Positions 23,366-31,861 of a DNA stretch of 64,000 bases are shown one piece after another. The translations under genes and the position numbers were made by a program. The notes beneath the pieces were generated by a model. That model did no database searches. It was not told the origin of the DNA and saw only the letters and a list, made by a program, of their open reading frames with translations. Every line of letters starts with the position of its first letter. Position 1 is the stretch's first letter. Source of the stretch: Amycolatopsis tucumanensis (GTDB taxonomy: Bacteria; Actinomycetota; Actinomycetes; Mycobacteriales; Pseudonocardiaceae); contig NZ_JAKGSD010000005.1 in the NCBI RefSeq assembly GCF_021654135.1, positions 62,001-126,000 on the forward strand, read 5' to 3'.

Positions 23366-24367
23366 TCAGCCGCCCGGCACCGGTTCCACACGTGAGCGGG
23401 GACGCACCGGGAAGCCGGCGGCGCGGTAGCACTCGTCGATCAACGTCATCGTGGCGACGGCGTCGGCGAGGTCGTTGCGCAGCGGCGCGCCGTCGCGGAC
23501 GTGCGCCGCGAAGGCCTCCAGCTGGTAGGAGTACGACGGACGGCGGCCCAGGTGCTCGACCCGGTCGCCGACCAGGACCCGGTCGTCGGTGTCCGGGCGC
23601 ACGAAGTTCACCGCGGTCGCCTCGCCACGCGTGCCGGTCAGCCGCAGGCGGAAGCGGACCTCCGCGGCGGCCATGTCGCACCGCACGATGCCGGTCGCGC
23701 CACCGGGGAACGCCAGCCGCGCGTCCACCGCCTGGTCCACCCCGGGCCGCCGCGCCGTCCCGGTCGCCGACTCCAGCACCGGTTCGCCGCCCGCCCACGG
23801 CGCGAGACCGCGCAGCGCGTGCAAGCCGTAGCAGCCCACGTCCATCAGCGCCCCGCCCGCCAGCTCGAACGACCACCGGGGATCGCCGTCGGCGGGCGCG
23901 GGGATGAGCAGTTCGGCCTCGGCGGCGCGGAGTTCGCCCAGTTCGCCGGAGGCCAAGAGTTCGTGCAGCCGCAGCAGGACCGGGTGGTAGAGGTAGTGGA
24001 AGGCCTCCATGACCCGCACCCCGGCCGCCTCGGCCGCGGCGGCCACCTCGCCGGCCTCCTCGGCGTTGGCGGCGAACGGTTTCTCGCTCAGCACGTGCTT
24101 CCCGGCGCGCACCGCCGCGAGGTTCCACGGCCCGTGCAGCCCGTTCGGCAGCGGGTTGTACACCACGTCGATCTCGTCGTCGGCGAGCAGCTCGGCGTAG
24201 CCGGCGGCGACCCGTTCCACCCCGTGCTCGGCGGCGAACGCCTCGGCGCGGCCGCGGTCCCGCGCGGCGACGGCGACCAGCCGGTGCCCGGTCTCGCGGG
24301 CCGGCGCGGCGATGGCGGTCCCGGCGATGCGGGCCGCGCCCAGAATGCCGATGCGAAGTGGTTCCAC
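23366..24367 (-). CDS. Gfo/Idh/MocA-family oxidoreductase
   Basis: 333 aa. The N-terminal Rossmann domain starts with LRIGILGAARIAGTA (GxGxxG-like) and has the family motif LSEKPFAANAEEA, whose EKP contributes to NAD(P) and substrate binding. The C-terminal alpha/beta domain carries GGALMDVGCYGLHALR with the conserved D-x-G-x-Y/H triad. It likely oxidises or reduces a sugar or inositol-type substrate. GTG 24367 follows a GGGGG stretch. It is divergent from corA with 60 bp between starts. Confidence 0.9.
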   Translation of the reverse strand: MEPLRIGILGAARIAGTAIAAPARETGHRLVAVAARDRGRAEAFAAEHGVERVAAGYAELLADDEIDVVYNPLPNGLHGPWNLAAVRAGKHVLSEKPFAANAEEAGEVAAAAEAAGVRVMEAFHYLYHPVLLRLHELLASGELGELRAAEAELLIPAPADGDPRWSFELAGGALMDVGCYGLHALRGLAPWAGGEPVLESATGTARRPGVDQAVDARLAFPGGATGIVRCDMAAAEVRFRLRLTGTRGEATAVNFVRPDTDDRVLVGDRVEHLGRRPSYSYQLEAFAAHVRDGAPLRNDLADAVATMTLIDECYRAAGFPVRPRSRVEPVPGG

Positions 24368-24427
24368 CGGGAAAGCCCCCAGATCCGTTGCTGCGCGGAC
24401 GTCCGCCGCACAGCCTAGCGTTGGGGC

Positions 24428-25399
24428 ATGGCTCGCACCCGCGTGTACCGCCACGGAGTTCTCGAAGCCGAGAACTTCCCGGCGGCCGAACTGTCCGACC
24501 ACCTCCAGGACCCGGCGGCGGTGGTGTGGCTCGACTTCGTCAAGCCCACCGAAGCCGACCTCGCCACGATCAGCGAGGAGCTCGGCCTGCACCGCCTCGC
24601 CGTCGAGGACGCCGTGCACGAGCACCAGCGGCCCAAGCTCGACCGGTACGAGACTCACGCGTTCCTCACCGCCTACGCCGTGCGGCTGGACACCGCGACC
24701 GGCGTGCTGACCGACAGCGAGCTGGCGGCGTTCCTCACCGACCGCGCGCTGGTGACGGTCCGCAAGGACGAGCACTTCGACATCGAGGCGGTCGTGCAGC
24801 GCTGGGACGCCTCCGCCGACCTCGCCAAGGGCGGGACCGGTTTCCTCGTGCACGGCCTGCTCGACTACATCGTGGACACCCACTTCGACGCGGTGCAGGC
24901 GATGGACGACCAGATCGAGTCGCTCGAGGACGGGGTGTTCGCCGAGCACGTCGACCACACCGACATGCAGCGCCGATCGCTGCGGCTGCGCAAGAGCCTG
25001 GTGTCGCTGCGCCGGGTCGTGCTGCCGATGCGCGAGGTGGTGAACTCGCTGATGCGCCGCGACCACCACCTCGTCGACGAGACGCTGATGCCCTACTTCC
25101 AGGACGTCTACGACCACGTGCTGCGCGCGTCGGAGTGGACGGAGTCGTTGCGGGACCTCGTCACCACGATCCGCGAGACGCAGCTGAGCCTGCAGGGCAA
25201 CCGGCTCAACCTGATCATGAAGAAGGTGACCAGCTGGGCGGCGATCATCGCGGTGCCGACGGCGATCACCGGCTTCTACGGGCAGAACGTGCCCTACCCG
25301 GGATTCGAGCGGCCGTGGGGGTTCTGGCTCTCCACCGCGGTGATCCTGGCGCTGTCCGGCGCGCTGTACGCGATGTTCAAGCGGCGCGACTGGCTGTGA
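24428..25399 (+). CDS. corA: CorA-family magnesium/divalent cation channel
   Basis: 323 aa. A long cytoplasmic N-terminal domain with helical stalk (residues 1-255) is followed by two C-terminal TM helices. The selectivity signature is FYGQNVPYPGF, a GxN variant (GQN instead of GMN) that I know from actinobacterial CorA/ZntB-like proteins. A basic tail, FKRRDWL, follows TM2. It should form a pentameric channel for Mg2+ or, if ZntB-like, Zn2+ transport. Start ATG 24428 is short-spaced from the divergent Gfo gene. Confidence 0.9.
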   Translation: MARTRVYRHGVLEAENFPAAELSDHLQDPAAVVWLDFVKPTEADLATISEELGLHRLAVEDAVHEHQRPKLDRYETHAFLTAYAVRLDTATGVLTDSELAAFLTDRALVTVRKDEHFDIEAVVQRWDASADLAKGGTGFLVHGLLDYIVDTHFDAVQAMDDQIESLEDGVFAEHVDHTDMQRRSLRLRKSLVSLRRVVLPMREVVNSLMRRDHHLVDETLMPYFQDVYDHVLRASEWTESLRDLVTTIRETQLSLQGNRLNLIMKKVTSWAAIIAVPTAITGFYGQNVPYPGFERPWGFWLSTAVILALSGALYAMFKRRDWL

Positions 25400-25403
25400 C
25401 GCC

Positions 25404-25781
25404 TCACGCCGGGCGCAGCGCCTGCGCGAGGGTGGGGTAGAGGTCGAGCACGTCGGCGAGCCTGGTGAGGCGCAACGGTTTGACGGTGCCGCGCCCCTGC
25501 GCGACGAAGCGCACGTCGGCGTTCCCGGCGAGGTCCTGGATCTCCAGCAGCAGGTGCATCCCGGCCGAGCCGAGGAACGTCACGCCGGACAGGTCGACGA
25601 CCAGCACCGCGGGCGCGCCGGTCAGCACGCCGCGCATGATCGCGCGCAGCCGCGGCACGGTGGAGGCGTCGAGCTCGCCGGAGGTCTGCACGACGAGGGC
25701 GGCCTCCCGCTCCTGAACCGTGACGGCGAAGGGAGCGCCGGGGCCGGGCTGAGGGCTGCCGGGGGACTGCATCGCCTTCAT
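25404..25781 (-). CDS. STAS-domain anti-sigma factor antagonist
   Basis: 125 aa with a STAS domain at about 20-120. The phosphorylation loop is DLSGVTFLGSAGMHLLLE with the conserved Ser, as in RsbV/SpoIIAA. It would free a sigma factor when dephosphorylated. No anti-sigma gene is adjacent; the RsbW-like protein at 14251 or a distant one could be its partner. ATG 25781 is the upstream choice; an in-frame ATG four codons later (MQSPG) is possible. Confidence 0.87.
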   Translation of the reverse strand: MKAMQSPGSPQPGPGAPFAVTVQEREAALVVQTSGELDASTVPRLRAIMRGVLTGAPAVLVVDLSGVTFLGSAGMHLLLEIQDLAGNADVRFVAQGRGTVKPLRLTRLADVLDLYPTLAQALRPA

Positions 25782-25818
25782 GGTGACACGGCGGCACCGG
25801 GAAATCGATCCGGTCGTT

Positions 25819-26367
25819 TCAGAACACGGCGATCTCGGCGCCCACCGGCAGGGCGTCGTAGAAGAGGGCCGCGTCCCTGGCCGACAGATGGACGCACCCG
25901 TGCGACGGGGCGTCGAGGCTGCCCTCGTGCAGGGCGATCCCGCCGGGGGCGAAGAACACCGAGCGGTTCATCGGGTCGCCGAACTCGGCGCTGGTGTGCT
26001 CGGCGTCCTTCCACTCGACGCGGAAGACGCCGCGCGGGGTGGCGACGGAGTCCGGGGCGTCGGCGGCGCCGGGCATGATCGGGACGGGGCCGTGCGTGAT
26101 CTCGCCGTCGTGCTGGAGCCAGCTCACGCGCCGCTCCTCGTCGACGCAGGCGCGCGCGGTGTCCGGGCAGAGTTCGGTGCGCGGGGCTGGCGCGGCGGCG
26201 CTGGACAGCGGCATCGGCGGCGGAACCGGGCGGGGCGCGGGCGCGGCGGCGGTTTCGGCCGGCGCGGCTTCCAGAACGGCCCACCCGGCGACGAGGGCGA
26301 GCGCGGCGAGGGTGGTCAAGCAGGCCTGGCGCTGAAGACCGGAGGAAGTGGAGCGAAGCGGTGCCAC
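25819..26367 (-). CDS. L,D-transpeptidase (YkuD domain), membrane-anchored
   Basis: 182 aa. Residues 15-33 are a signal-anchor helix (ACLTTLAALALVAGWAVLE), followed by a Pro/Ala-rich linker and a catalytic YkuD domain. The active site is IALHEGSLDAPSHGCVHLS, giving the HX(n)SHGC motif with nucleophilic Cys. It would form 3-3 cross-links or remodel peptidoglycan outside the membrane. The linker TELCPDTARACVDEER has two extra cysteines that could form a disulphide. It is compact compared with mycobacterial Ldts, lacking the Ig-like domains. GTG 26367. Confidence 0.88.
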   Translation of the reverse strand: MAPLRSTSSGLQRQACLTTLAALALVAGWAVLEAAPAETAAAPAPRPVPPPMPLSSAAAPAPRTELCPDTARACVDEERRVSWLQHDGEITHGPVPIMPGAADAPDSVATPRGVFRVEWKDAEHTSAEFGDPMNRSVFFAPGGIALHEGSLDAPSHGCVHLSARDAALFYDALPVGAEIAVF

Positions 26368-26480
26368 GGCCGCACCCTAGCGGTGCTGAACCGGTCCGGT
26401 CGCCGGATTCCGGCGGGTTTCCACGACTTCGGGTGAATGATCCCCGGGGAAGGTTTGACGCGGCGAGAAGGGGTGGCGGC

Positions 26481-27248
26481 ATGGGGCTCGATCTGGTGGC
26501 GGGCTGGCGCGAGCTCGGGCTGGCCGAGGGGACGGCGGTGATCGTGCACGCGTCGCTGTCCAGCCTGGGGCCGGTCCCCGGCGGCGCCCGTGTCGTGGTC
26601 GCGAGCCTGGTGGCGGCGGCCGGGCAGGCGGGAACGGTGGCCGCTCCGGCGTTCACGCCGCGGATCGCCGACCCGGACCCGGACCACCGCGGGGCGCCGG
26701 ACACCGCGATCCGCGCCCGGCGCGACGCGGTGCCGTTGTTCGACGCCGGGACGCCCTCGGAGATGGGGGCGGTCGCGGAGGCGGTGCGGCAGTGGCCCGG
26801 CGCGGTGCGCAGCCGGCATCCGCAGGCCTCGGTGGCGGCGATCGGCGCGCACGCCCGGGAGGTCGTCGCCGCGCAACCGCTGGGTTTCGCCCTCGGCGCG
26901 GGCTCGCCGTTTTCGAAGCTGTACGACCTGGACGCGTCGATCCTGCTGATCGGCGTGGGGCACGACCGCAACAGCTTCCTGCACCACGCGGAGACCCTGG
27001 CGCGGCATCGGCGGCTGAAGGTGCGCCGGTTCCCGCGGCTGGTGGACGGCGAGCGGATCTGGTGCGAAACGCTGGACGTGGCCAACGACAACGGCACGCT
27101 GTTCCCGGTGGTGGGGCGCGAGTTCGAGCGCGTGCACGGGGTGCGGGAGGCGGAGGTGGGCCGGGCGCGGTGCCGTCTCCTCCCGGCGCGGCCGCTGGTG
27201 GATTTCGCCGTGCGGCGGCTGGACGAGCTGCTGGGGCGGTCACACTGA
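26481..27248 (+). CDS. Aminoglycoside N(3)-acetyltransferase family protein
   Basis: 255 aa, antibiotic_NAT fold. Family segments visible are VIVHASLSSLG near the start, TPSEMGAVAEAVRQWPGAVR, RHPQASVAAIGAHA, and LIGVGHDRNSFLHHAE near residue 160. Members use acetyl-CoA to modify the 3-amino group of 2-deoxystreptamine aminoglycosides, but many actinobacterial homologues (YokD-like) have unknown substrates. ATG 26481 is 113 bp from the divergent transpeptidase. Resistance activity cannot be assumed from sequence. Confidence 0.87.
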   Translation: MGLDLVAGWRELGLAEGTAVIVHASLSSLGPVPGGARVVVASLVAAAGQAGTVAAPAFTPRIADPDPDHRGAPDTAIRARRDAVPLFDAGTPSEMGAVAEAVRQWPGAVRSRHPQASVAAIGAHAREVVAAQPLGFALGAGSPFSKLYDLDASILLIGVGHDRNSFLHHAETLARHRRLKVRRFPRLVDGERIWCETLDVANDNGTLFPVVGREFERVHGVREAEVGRARCRLLPARPLVDFAVRRLDELLGRSH

Positions 27249-27272
27249 CCGGCGCCGATCCGTCAGGGAATC

Positions 27273-27731
27273 ATGACCACACGGATGAAGAACCCGGCGT
27301 ACGTGCTGCCGGAGGCGATGAAGGGCATCGGCGGGCTGATGAAGGCCATCGAGGCGAGCGGGCTGCCCGCGGGGGTGCGGGAGTTCGCCGGGCTGCGGGT
27401 CAGCCAGATCAACGGCTGCGCGGCGTGCGTGCACGGGCACGTCGAGGAGGCGCGGAAGGCGGGGGAGAGCGAGGAGCGCATCCACAACGTCGCGGCCTGG
27501 CGGGAGGCCCCGTTCTACAGCGACGCCGAGCGGGCCGCCCTGGCGCTGGCCGAAACCGCGACGCGCCTGTCGGACCGCACCGGCGACGGCGTGCCGGACC
27601 CCGTCTGGGACGACGCCGCCGACCACTTCGACGAGCGGGAGCTGTCCGGGCTGATCCTGACGATCGCGCTGACCAACCTGTTCAACCGGATCAACGTGAC
27701 GATCAGGGAGCCGGCCGGAACGCGGTGGTGA
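27273..27731 (+). CDS. Carboxymuconolactone decarboxylase / AhpD-like protein
   Basis: 152 aa with the AhpD-like signature NGCAACVHGHVEEARKAG: a CxxC pair followed by His, the redox/proton relay of alkylhydroperoxidase D. These small helical proteins form trimers or hexamers and act as peroxidases or reductants. ATG 27273 follows AGGGAATC, 24 bp after the AAC-like gene, so co-transcription is likely. The closest named group is the 'carboxymuconolactone decarboxylase family', although ring decarboxylation is not implied. Confidence 0.9.
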   Translation: MTTRMKNPAYVLPEAMKGIGGLMKAIEASGLPAGVREFAGLRVSQINGCAACVHGHVEEARKAGESEERIHNVAAWREAPFYSDAERAALALAETATRLSDRTGDGVPDPVWDDAADHFDERELSGLILTIALTNLFNRINVTIREPAGTRW

Positions 27732-27739
27732 GGCGGCGG

Positions 27740-27765
27740 GCCCGGCATCGGTGTCGGTGCCGGGC
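27740..27765 (+). terminator. Hairpin after the AhpD-like gene
   Basis: GCCCGGCA (27740-27747) and TGCCGGGC (27758-27765) form a perfect 8-bp stem with a 10-nt loop, 9 bp after the stop codon. Confidence 0.6.
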
Positions 27766-27853
27766 TCACGCGCTCGGCTCTCGGCGGGCGGCGCGGCGAT
27801 GGGGTGATGCCGCATCACGCCGGAGGTCAATTCGTCGGCGAGGCAGGGCCTTT

Positions 27854-27985
27854 GCCCGATTGGCTCCCGGCGAGCCGCGCCGCCGATGGGGGCCACACCG
27901 GAGCTGACTCCGGCGGCGGGCGGCCGTCAGGGGTGGTGCCCGCCGTCGGCCCGATCAGCTCCCGGCGAGCCGCCGCCGATGGGGG
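27854..27985. repeat. Imperfect direct repeat of about 37 bp in the AhpD/SRPBCC gap
   Basis: Copy A (27854-27892) and copy B (27949-27985) share GCCCGAT, then GCTCCCGGCGAGCCG and CCGCCGATGGGGG, differing by two substitutions and one or two inserted bases; the copies are 95 bp apart. Within each copy GGCTCCCGGCGAGCC can fold as a short hairpin. No gene is seen in 27732-28017. Confidence 0.6.
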
Positions 27986-28017
27986 AGGCGGCCCCCGGCG
28001 CCTGGCTTCCGGTGCCG

Positions 28018-28647
28018 CTACTGGGCTTCGCCGGTCAGGTCGGGTGCGAACTGGGCCATCGAGATCTGCGCGGCGCCCGCGATCTCCTCCGCGGTGGCCG
28101 TGCCGGAGTCCTCCACCACCGTGCTCCACTCGGTCACCGAACCGGCGCAGAACTCCTGCGCCTCGCGGGAACTCGCGGCCGCCACGGGGTCCTCGGGCGC
28201 CTCCCCGGCGAAGTACAGCGCCAGTGCCATCAGCGCACCGTCCCAGCCGGGGCCCACGAACAACGCTCCCGCGCCGCTCTGGGCGATCTCGATCGGCACC
28301 GTGTGCTCCAGCTCGAGCTCGGTGCTCTCGCCGTCGCCGGTCAGGCGCACCTCCACCACGCTGGTCGGCCCGCCGAAGGTCACTCTCAGCAGCCGGGGCG
28401 CGTCGCAGGTCAGGATGTCGCCGCCGGCGTTGCCCTCCAGCTGGAACGAGCCGCCCTCACGCAGGTCGCCGGTCAGCGGCATGAACCAGCGGCGCACCCG
28501 CGCCGGGTCGGTCACGGCGTCCCACACGTCCTCGACGGTGGCGTCGTAGCGGCGCCGCACCAGGACGGTGACCGTCTCGCCCCCGGTCGTCGTGCCGCGG
28601 CGGACCTCACGGTGGATCGCCTTCAGGTGGTTCGCGATGTCGCGCAT
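28018..28647 (-). CDS. SRPBCC/AHSA1-domain protein
   Basis: 209 aa of the START/Bet v 1-like superfamily (activator of Hsp90 ATPase homologue type). Characteristic features are VLVRRRYDATVEDVWDAVTD at the domain start, ARVRRWFMPLTGDLREGGSF, and LGEAP-like FAGEAPEDPV near the C-terminus. The fold binds hydrophobic ligands. It is the second gene of an ArsR-SRPBCC operon, overlapping the regulator by 41 bp, a pairing common in actinobacteria. The ligand is not known. Confidence 0.9.
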   Translation of the reverse strand: MRDIANHLKAIHREVRRGTTTGGETVTVLVRRRYDATVEDVWDAVTDPARVRRWFMPLTGDLREGGSFQLEGNAGGDILTCDAPRLLRVTFGGPTSVVEVRLTGDGESTELELEHTVPIEIAQSGAGALFVGPGWDGALMALALYFAGEAPEDPVAAASSREAQEFCAGSVTEWSTVVEDSGTATAEEIAGAAQISMAQFAPDLTGEAQ

Positions 28648-28990
28648 GGTCCTTCTCCTGCCTGAGTCGTCGTTCCCGCTTGCCGCGGGCCAGTTCGGTG
28701 GCGAGCGCGTCGAGGGGCTGGTCCCAGATGTGGCGGAACCGCTCCAGCCACTCCCCGGCCTCCCGCAGCGGCTCGGAGTTCACCGCGTACAGCCGGCGCG
28801 TCCCGGCCACGTGCACAGTCGTGAAACCGCTTTCCCGCAGCACGCGCAGGTGCTGGGAGACGCCCGGCTGGGAGATGCCGAACTCCTCCCGGATGGCCGC
28901 GGCGATCGCCCCCGACGGCTGTTCCCCGTCGGCCAGGAGCTCCAGGATCCGCCGGCGAACCGGGTCGCCCAGTACATCGAACGCGTGCAC
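28607..28990 (-). CDS. ArsR-family transcriptional regulator
   Basis: 127 aa winged-helix repressor: FDVLGDPVRRRILELLADGE, recognition helix segment GISQPGVSQHLRVLRESG, and wing HVAGTRRLYAVN. It lacks the CxC metal site of ArsR/SmtB sensors, so it is the non-metal type usually paired with SRPBCC proteins. GTG 28990. An AT-rich dyad directly upstream is its likely autoregulatory operator. Its 3' end overlaps the SRPBCC start codon. Confidence 0.9.
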   Translation of the reverse strand: MHAFDVLGDPVRRRILELLADGEQPSGAIAAAIREEFGISQPGVSQHLRVLRESGFTTVHVAGTRRLYAVNSEPLREAGEWLERFRHIWDQPLDALATELARGKRERRLRQEKDHARHREPPEGDPP

Positions 28991-29012
28991 ACGCCCAGTC
29001 TGTCAGTCCCGG

Positions 29013-29036
29013 ATTATATAAGTCAATACTTAAGAT
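29013..29036 (-). promoter_or_regulatory. AT-rich dyad operator upstream of the ArsR gene
   Basis: TAAGT-CAAT-ACTTA (29019-29032) is a perfect inverted repeat within the only AT-rich stretch of this locus (TTATATAAGTCAATACTTAA). The position, just upstream of the ArsR start, fits autorepression. It also lies near the divergent beta-propeller gene promoter. Confidence 0.55.
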
Positions 29037-29103
29037 TGTCGGACCCGGGGGTACCGGACAAACTGGGCCGGAGACGGCACAGCACCACGGAGGAGGTCCG
29101 CGG

Positions 29104-30021
29104 ATGAGACGCGTCTGCACACTGGTCCTGTCCCTGCTGGCGATCGGCGCCCTGTCGGTGGCGCCGGCGACGGCCCGGCCCGGGGCGTTCCCCGCCGAAC
29201 TGGCCCTGCCAGCCGGGTTCCAGCCGGAAGGCATCGCGATCGGCGCCTGGCCGACCGCCTACTTCGGCTCCCGCGTGGACGGCCGCATCCAGCAGGTCGA
29301 CCTCCGCACCGGCCGGGGAAGCCTCCTGTCGCCGGGGCCGGGCACGCCCTCGCTGGGCATCAAGGTCGACTCGCGGCACGCCCGGCTGTTCGTCGCGGGC
29401 GGCACGGGCGGCGACGCCCGCGTGATCGACGCCCGCACCGGCGCGGTCCTCGCGAGCTACCGGTTCCAGACCACCGACACGTTCGTCAACGACCTGGTGA
29501 TCACCAAGGACGCCGTGTGGTTCACCGACTCCCGCCGCCCGGTGCTCTACAAGCTGCCGCTCGGCCGGAACGGCGAACTCCCCGCCGAAGCGGTCCACGT
29601 GCCGCTCACCGGGGACCTCGCGGTCGTGGCGGGCGAGACCAACCTCAACGGCATCGTCACCACACCCGACCGCAAGGCCCTGATCGCCGGGCAGTCCAAC
29701 ACGGGCCTGCTGTTCCGCATCGACCCGGCCACCGGTGTCACCACCCAGGTCGACGTGGCCGCCCTGCCGAACAACGACGGCCTGCTGCGCGAGGGCCGCA
29801 CCCTGTACGCGGTGCAGAACCGCCTGAACCTGCTGGCCAAGCTGGAGCTGTCCGCCGACGGCACCAGCGCCCGCCTCGTCGAACAGCGGAGCGACCCGCG
29901 CTTCGACGTCCCGGCCACCGTCGCCGAGTGGGGCAAGCGCTTCTACCTCGTCAACGCCCGCTTCACCACGCCACCGACGCCGGAGACCACCTACAACGCC
30001 GTGGCGGTCGAAAAGTTCTGA
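29104..30021 (+). CDS. Secreted SMP-30/gluconolactonase-like beta-propeller protein
   Basis: 305 aa. Signal peptide with hydrophobic core and AxA cleavage site (SVAPATA, about residue 25), so it is exported. The mature protein has propeller-blade repeats ([42 protein letters not shown]) and metal-site-like NDL and NG motifs ([16 protein letters not shown]) as in SMP-30/Gluconolactonase/LRE proteins. Lactonase activity is possible but unproven. ATG 29104 follows GGAGGAGG. Divergent from the ArsR pair. Confidence 0.82.
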   Translation: MRRVCTLVLSLLAIGALSVAPATARPGAFPAELALPAGFQPEGIAIGAWPTAYFGSRVDGRIQQVDLRTGRGSLLSPGPGTPSLGIKVDSRHARLFVAGGTGGDARVIDARTGAVLASYRFQTTDTFVNDLVITKDAVWFTDSRRPVLYKLPLGRNGELPAEAVHVPLTGDLAVVAGETNLNGIVTTPDRKALIAGQSNTGLLFRIDPATGVTTQVDVAALPNNDGLLREGRTLYAVQNRLNLLAKLELSADGTSARLVEQRSDPRFDVPATVAEWGKRFYLVNARFTTPPTPETTYNAVAVEKF

Positions 30022-30115
30022 CTCCCGGCGCGGGCGGGTGCTTCCCGGCAACGCGCCCGCCCGCGCCCCGCCGTGGCTACGATCGGCTGGTCCGCCGATC
30101 TTGCCCGGGAGCGCC

Positions 30116-31861
30116 ATGTCCGCCGAGACGTTCGGCCCGTACTGCATCGAGGAACTGCTCGGCCGGGGCGGGATGGGCGAGGTGCACCGCGCCTACGACA
30201 CGGCGCACGACCGCGTCGTCGCGCTGAAACGGCTCAGCGAACCGTTCGTCGCCGACGAGGCCTACCGCGCGCGGTTCCGCCGCGAGTCGCAGATCGTGGC
30301 GCGGCTGCGCGAGCCGCACGTCATCCCGATCCACGCGTTCGGCGAGATCGACGGCCGCCTCTACCTCGACATGCGGCTGGTGGAGGGCACCGACCTCAAG
30401 GAAATGCTGGCGGCGGGCCCGATGCCTCCCGCCCGCGCGCTGGCGCTGCTGGCCCAGGTGGCCGGCGCGCTCGACGCGGCGCACGCCGACGGGCTCGTGC
30501 ACCGCGACGTCAAGCCGTCCAACATCCTGGTGACGCCGGCCGATTTCGTGTACCTGGTGGACTTCGGGATCGCCCGGAGCGCGGGGCCGGACGCCACCGC
30601 GATCACGCAGTCCGGCGCCGTGATCGGCACGCTCGACTACATGGCGCCGGAGCGGTTCGGGGACGCGCCCGTCGACGGCCGGGTCGACGTGTACGCCCTG
30701 GCGTGCGTGTTGTTCGAGTGCCTCACCGGGCGGCGGCCGTTCCCCGCGGCCGAGCCGCTCGCCCAGGTGCGCGCCCACCTGCAGGACCCGCCGCCGCGTG
30801 CGTCCACGCTCGCGAACCTGCCGCCCGCGCTGGACGACGTGCTGTTGCGCGGCATGGCGAAGGACCCGGCGGAGCGGTTCGCCACGGCCGGGCAGCTGAT
30901 CGCCGCCGCCCGGCAGGCGCTCGCCGCGCCGGGCTGGGCCGCGCCCCCGACGCCGCCTGGCGGAGCGCCGCCCGCCGGGGCACCGCCTGCCGGAGCGCTG
31001 CTCGCCGGGGCACCGCCTGCCGGAGCGCTGCCCGGCGGAGCGCTGCCCGCCGGGACACCGCCCGGCGGTCGGCCGCCGCTGGGCACCCCGCCCGCCGGTA
31101 CGACGCAGGCCGCGTGGAGCACGCCCGGCGCGCACCCGTCACCACGAGCGGGCGCATCCGTCCACACCGGACCCCCGCACCGCGCGGTGTGGATCACCGC
31201 GGTCGCGGCGGTCCTGGTGATCGCGGCCGTGGTCACCGTCGTGCTGCTCAACCGCGGCGGTGGCGGCCAGGCAGGCGCGGGCACCACCACGACCCAGCCC
31301 ACAACCAGCCAACCCACCACCGAGCCCACCACATCGAGCAGCGAACCCACGACCGCGACCAGCACCGCCGCCGACCCGGAGACCGCCCTGCTCGCCGCGA
31401 TCCCCACCGCCTACCGCGGCAACGCCAGCTGCCGCACCGGCGCCGAATACCGCCAGGAGGGCGCGCTCGCCACGGTGATGTGCACCGAGTCCAACACCTG
31501 GAACCCGCGCTGGGGCCCGCCCGCGGAGGCCTACTTCCACTCCTTCGCCGACCGCGCCGCGCAGGACGCCTTCTTCCAGCAGCTCGTCACCACGTTCCAG
31601 CTGCGCCGCGACGACGGGCACGGCGGCTGCGACCCGTTGAGCCGCTCCAACATCTACGGCCTCTACTACCGCGACACCGCCGGCCCGCTCGACGGTGAGT
31701 TCCTCACCTGCTTCACCACCCAGGGCGCCGGCCAGCTGTGGTGGGTCGACACGCGCACGCTGATCGTCGGCAACCTGTCCTCGCCGGACGCCGTCACCCC
31801 GGAGCAGCTAGAGCACCTCTACTACTGGTGGAACGAGCAGATCCTCGGCACGATGAGCTGA
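30116..31861 (+). CDS. Serine/threonine protein kinase with extracellular Cys-containing domain
   Basis: 581 aa. Kinase domain about 7-265: glycine loop [13 protein letters not shown] Lys in VVALKRL, catalytic [11 protein letters not shown] in LVDFGIA, and activation-segment GTLDYMAPE. Residues about 280-350 are a degenerate Pro/Gly/Ala pentapeptide repeat. A single TM helix (about 361-383, [20 protein letters not shown]) leads to a Thr/Ser-rich stalk and an extracellular domain with four cysteines ([26 protein letters not shown]), probably two disulphides. This is a Pkn-type receptor kinase; the extracellular sensor does not look like PASTA. Its stop abuts that of the sugar transporter operon. 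Confidence 0.93.
   Translation: MSAETFGPYCIEELLGRGGMGEVHRAYDTAHDRVVALKRLSEPFVADEAYRARFRRESQIVARLREPHVIPIHAFGEIDGRLYLDMRLVEGTDLKEMLAAGPMPPARALALLAQVAGALDAAHADGLVHRDVKPSNILVTPADFVYLVDFGIARSAGPDATAITQSGAVIGTLDYMAPERFGDAPVDGRVDVYALACVLFECLTGRRPFPAAEPLAQVRAHLQDPPPRASTLANLPPALDDVLLRGMAKDPAERFATAGQLIAAARQALAAPGWAAPPTPPGGAPPAGAPPAGALLAGAPPAGALPGGALPAGTPPGGRPPLGTPPAGTTQAAWSTPGAHPSPRAGASVHTGPPHRAVWITAVAAVLVIAAVVTVVLLNRGGGGQAGAGTTTTQPTTSQPTTEPTTSSSEPTTATSTAADPETALLAAIPTAYRGNASCRTGAEYRQEGALATVMCTESNTWNPRWGPPAEAYFHSFADRAAQDAFFQQLVTTFQLRRDDGHGGCDPLSRSNIYGLYYRDTAGPLDGEFLTCFTTQGAGQLWWVDTRTLIVGNLSSPDAVTPEQLEHLYYWWNEQILGTMS
30971..31030 (+). repeat. 30-bp tandem repeat in the kinase linker
   Basis: 30971-31000 and 31001-31030 are identical except at one base (position 2) and encode two copies of a Pro/Ala/Gly decapeptide. 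Flanking DNA contains more diverged 15-bp units to about 31060. Being a multiple of three, copy-number change would keep the frame, so linker length may vary among strains. Confidence 0.75.
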
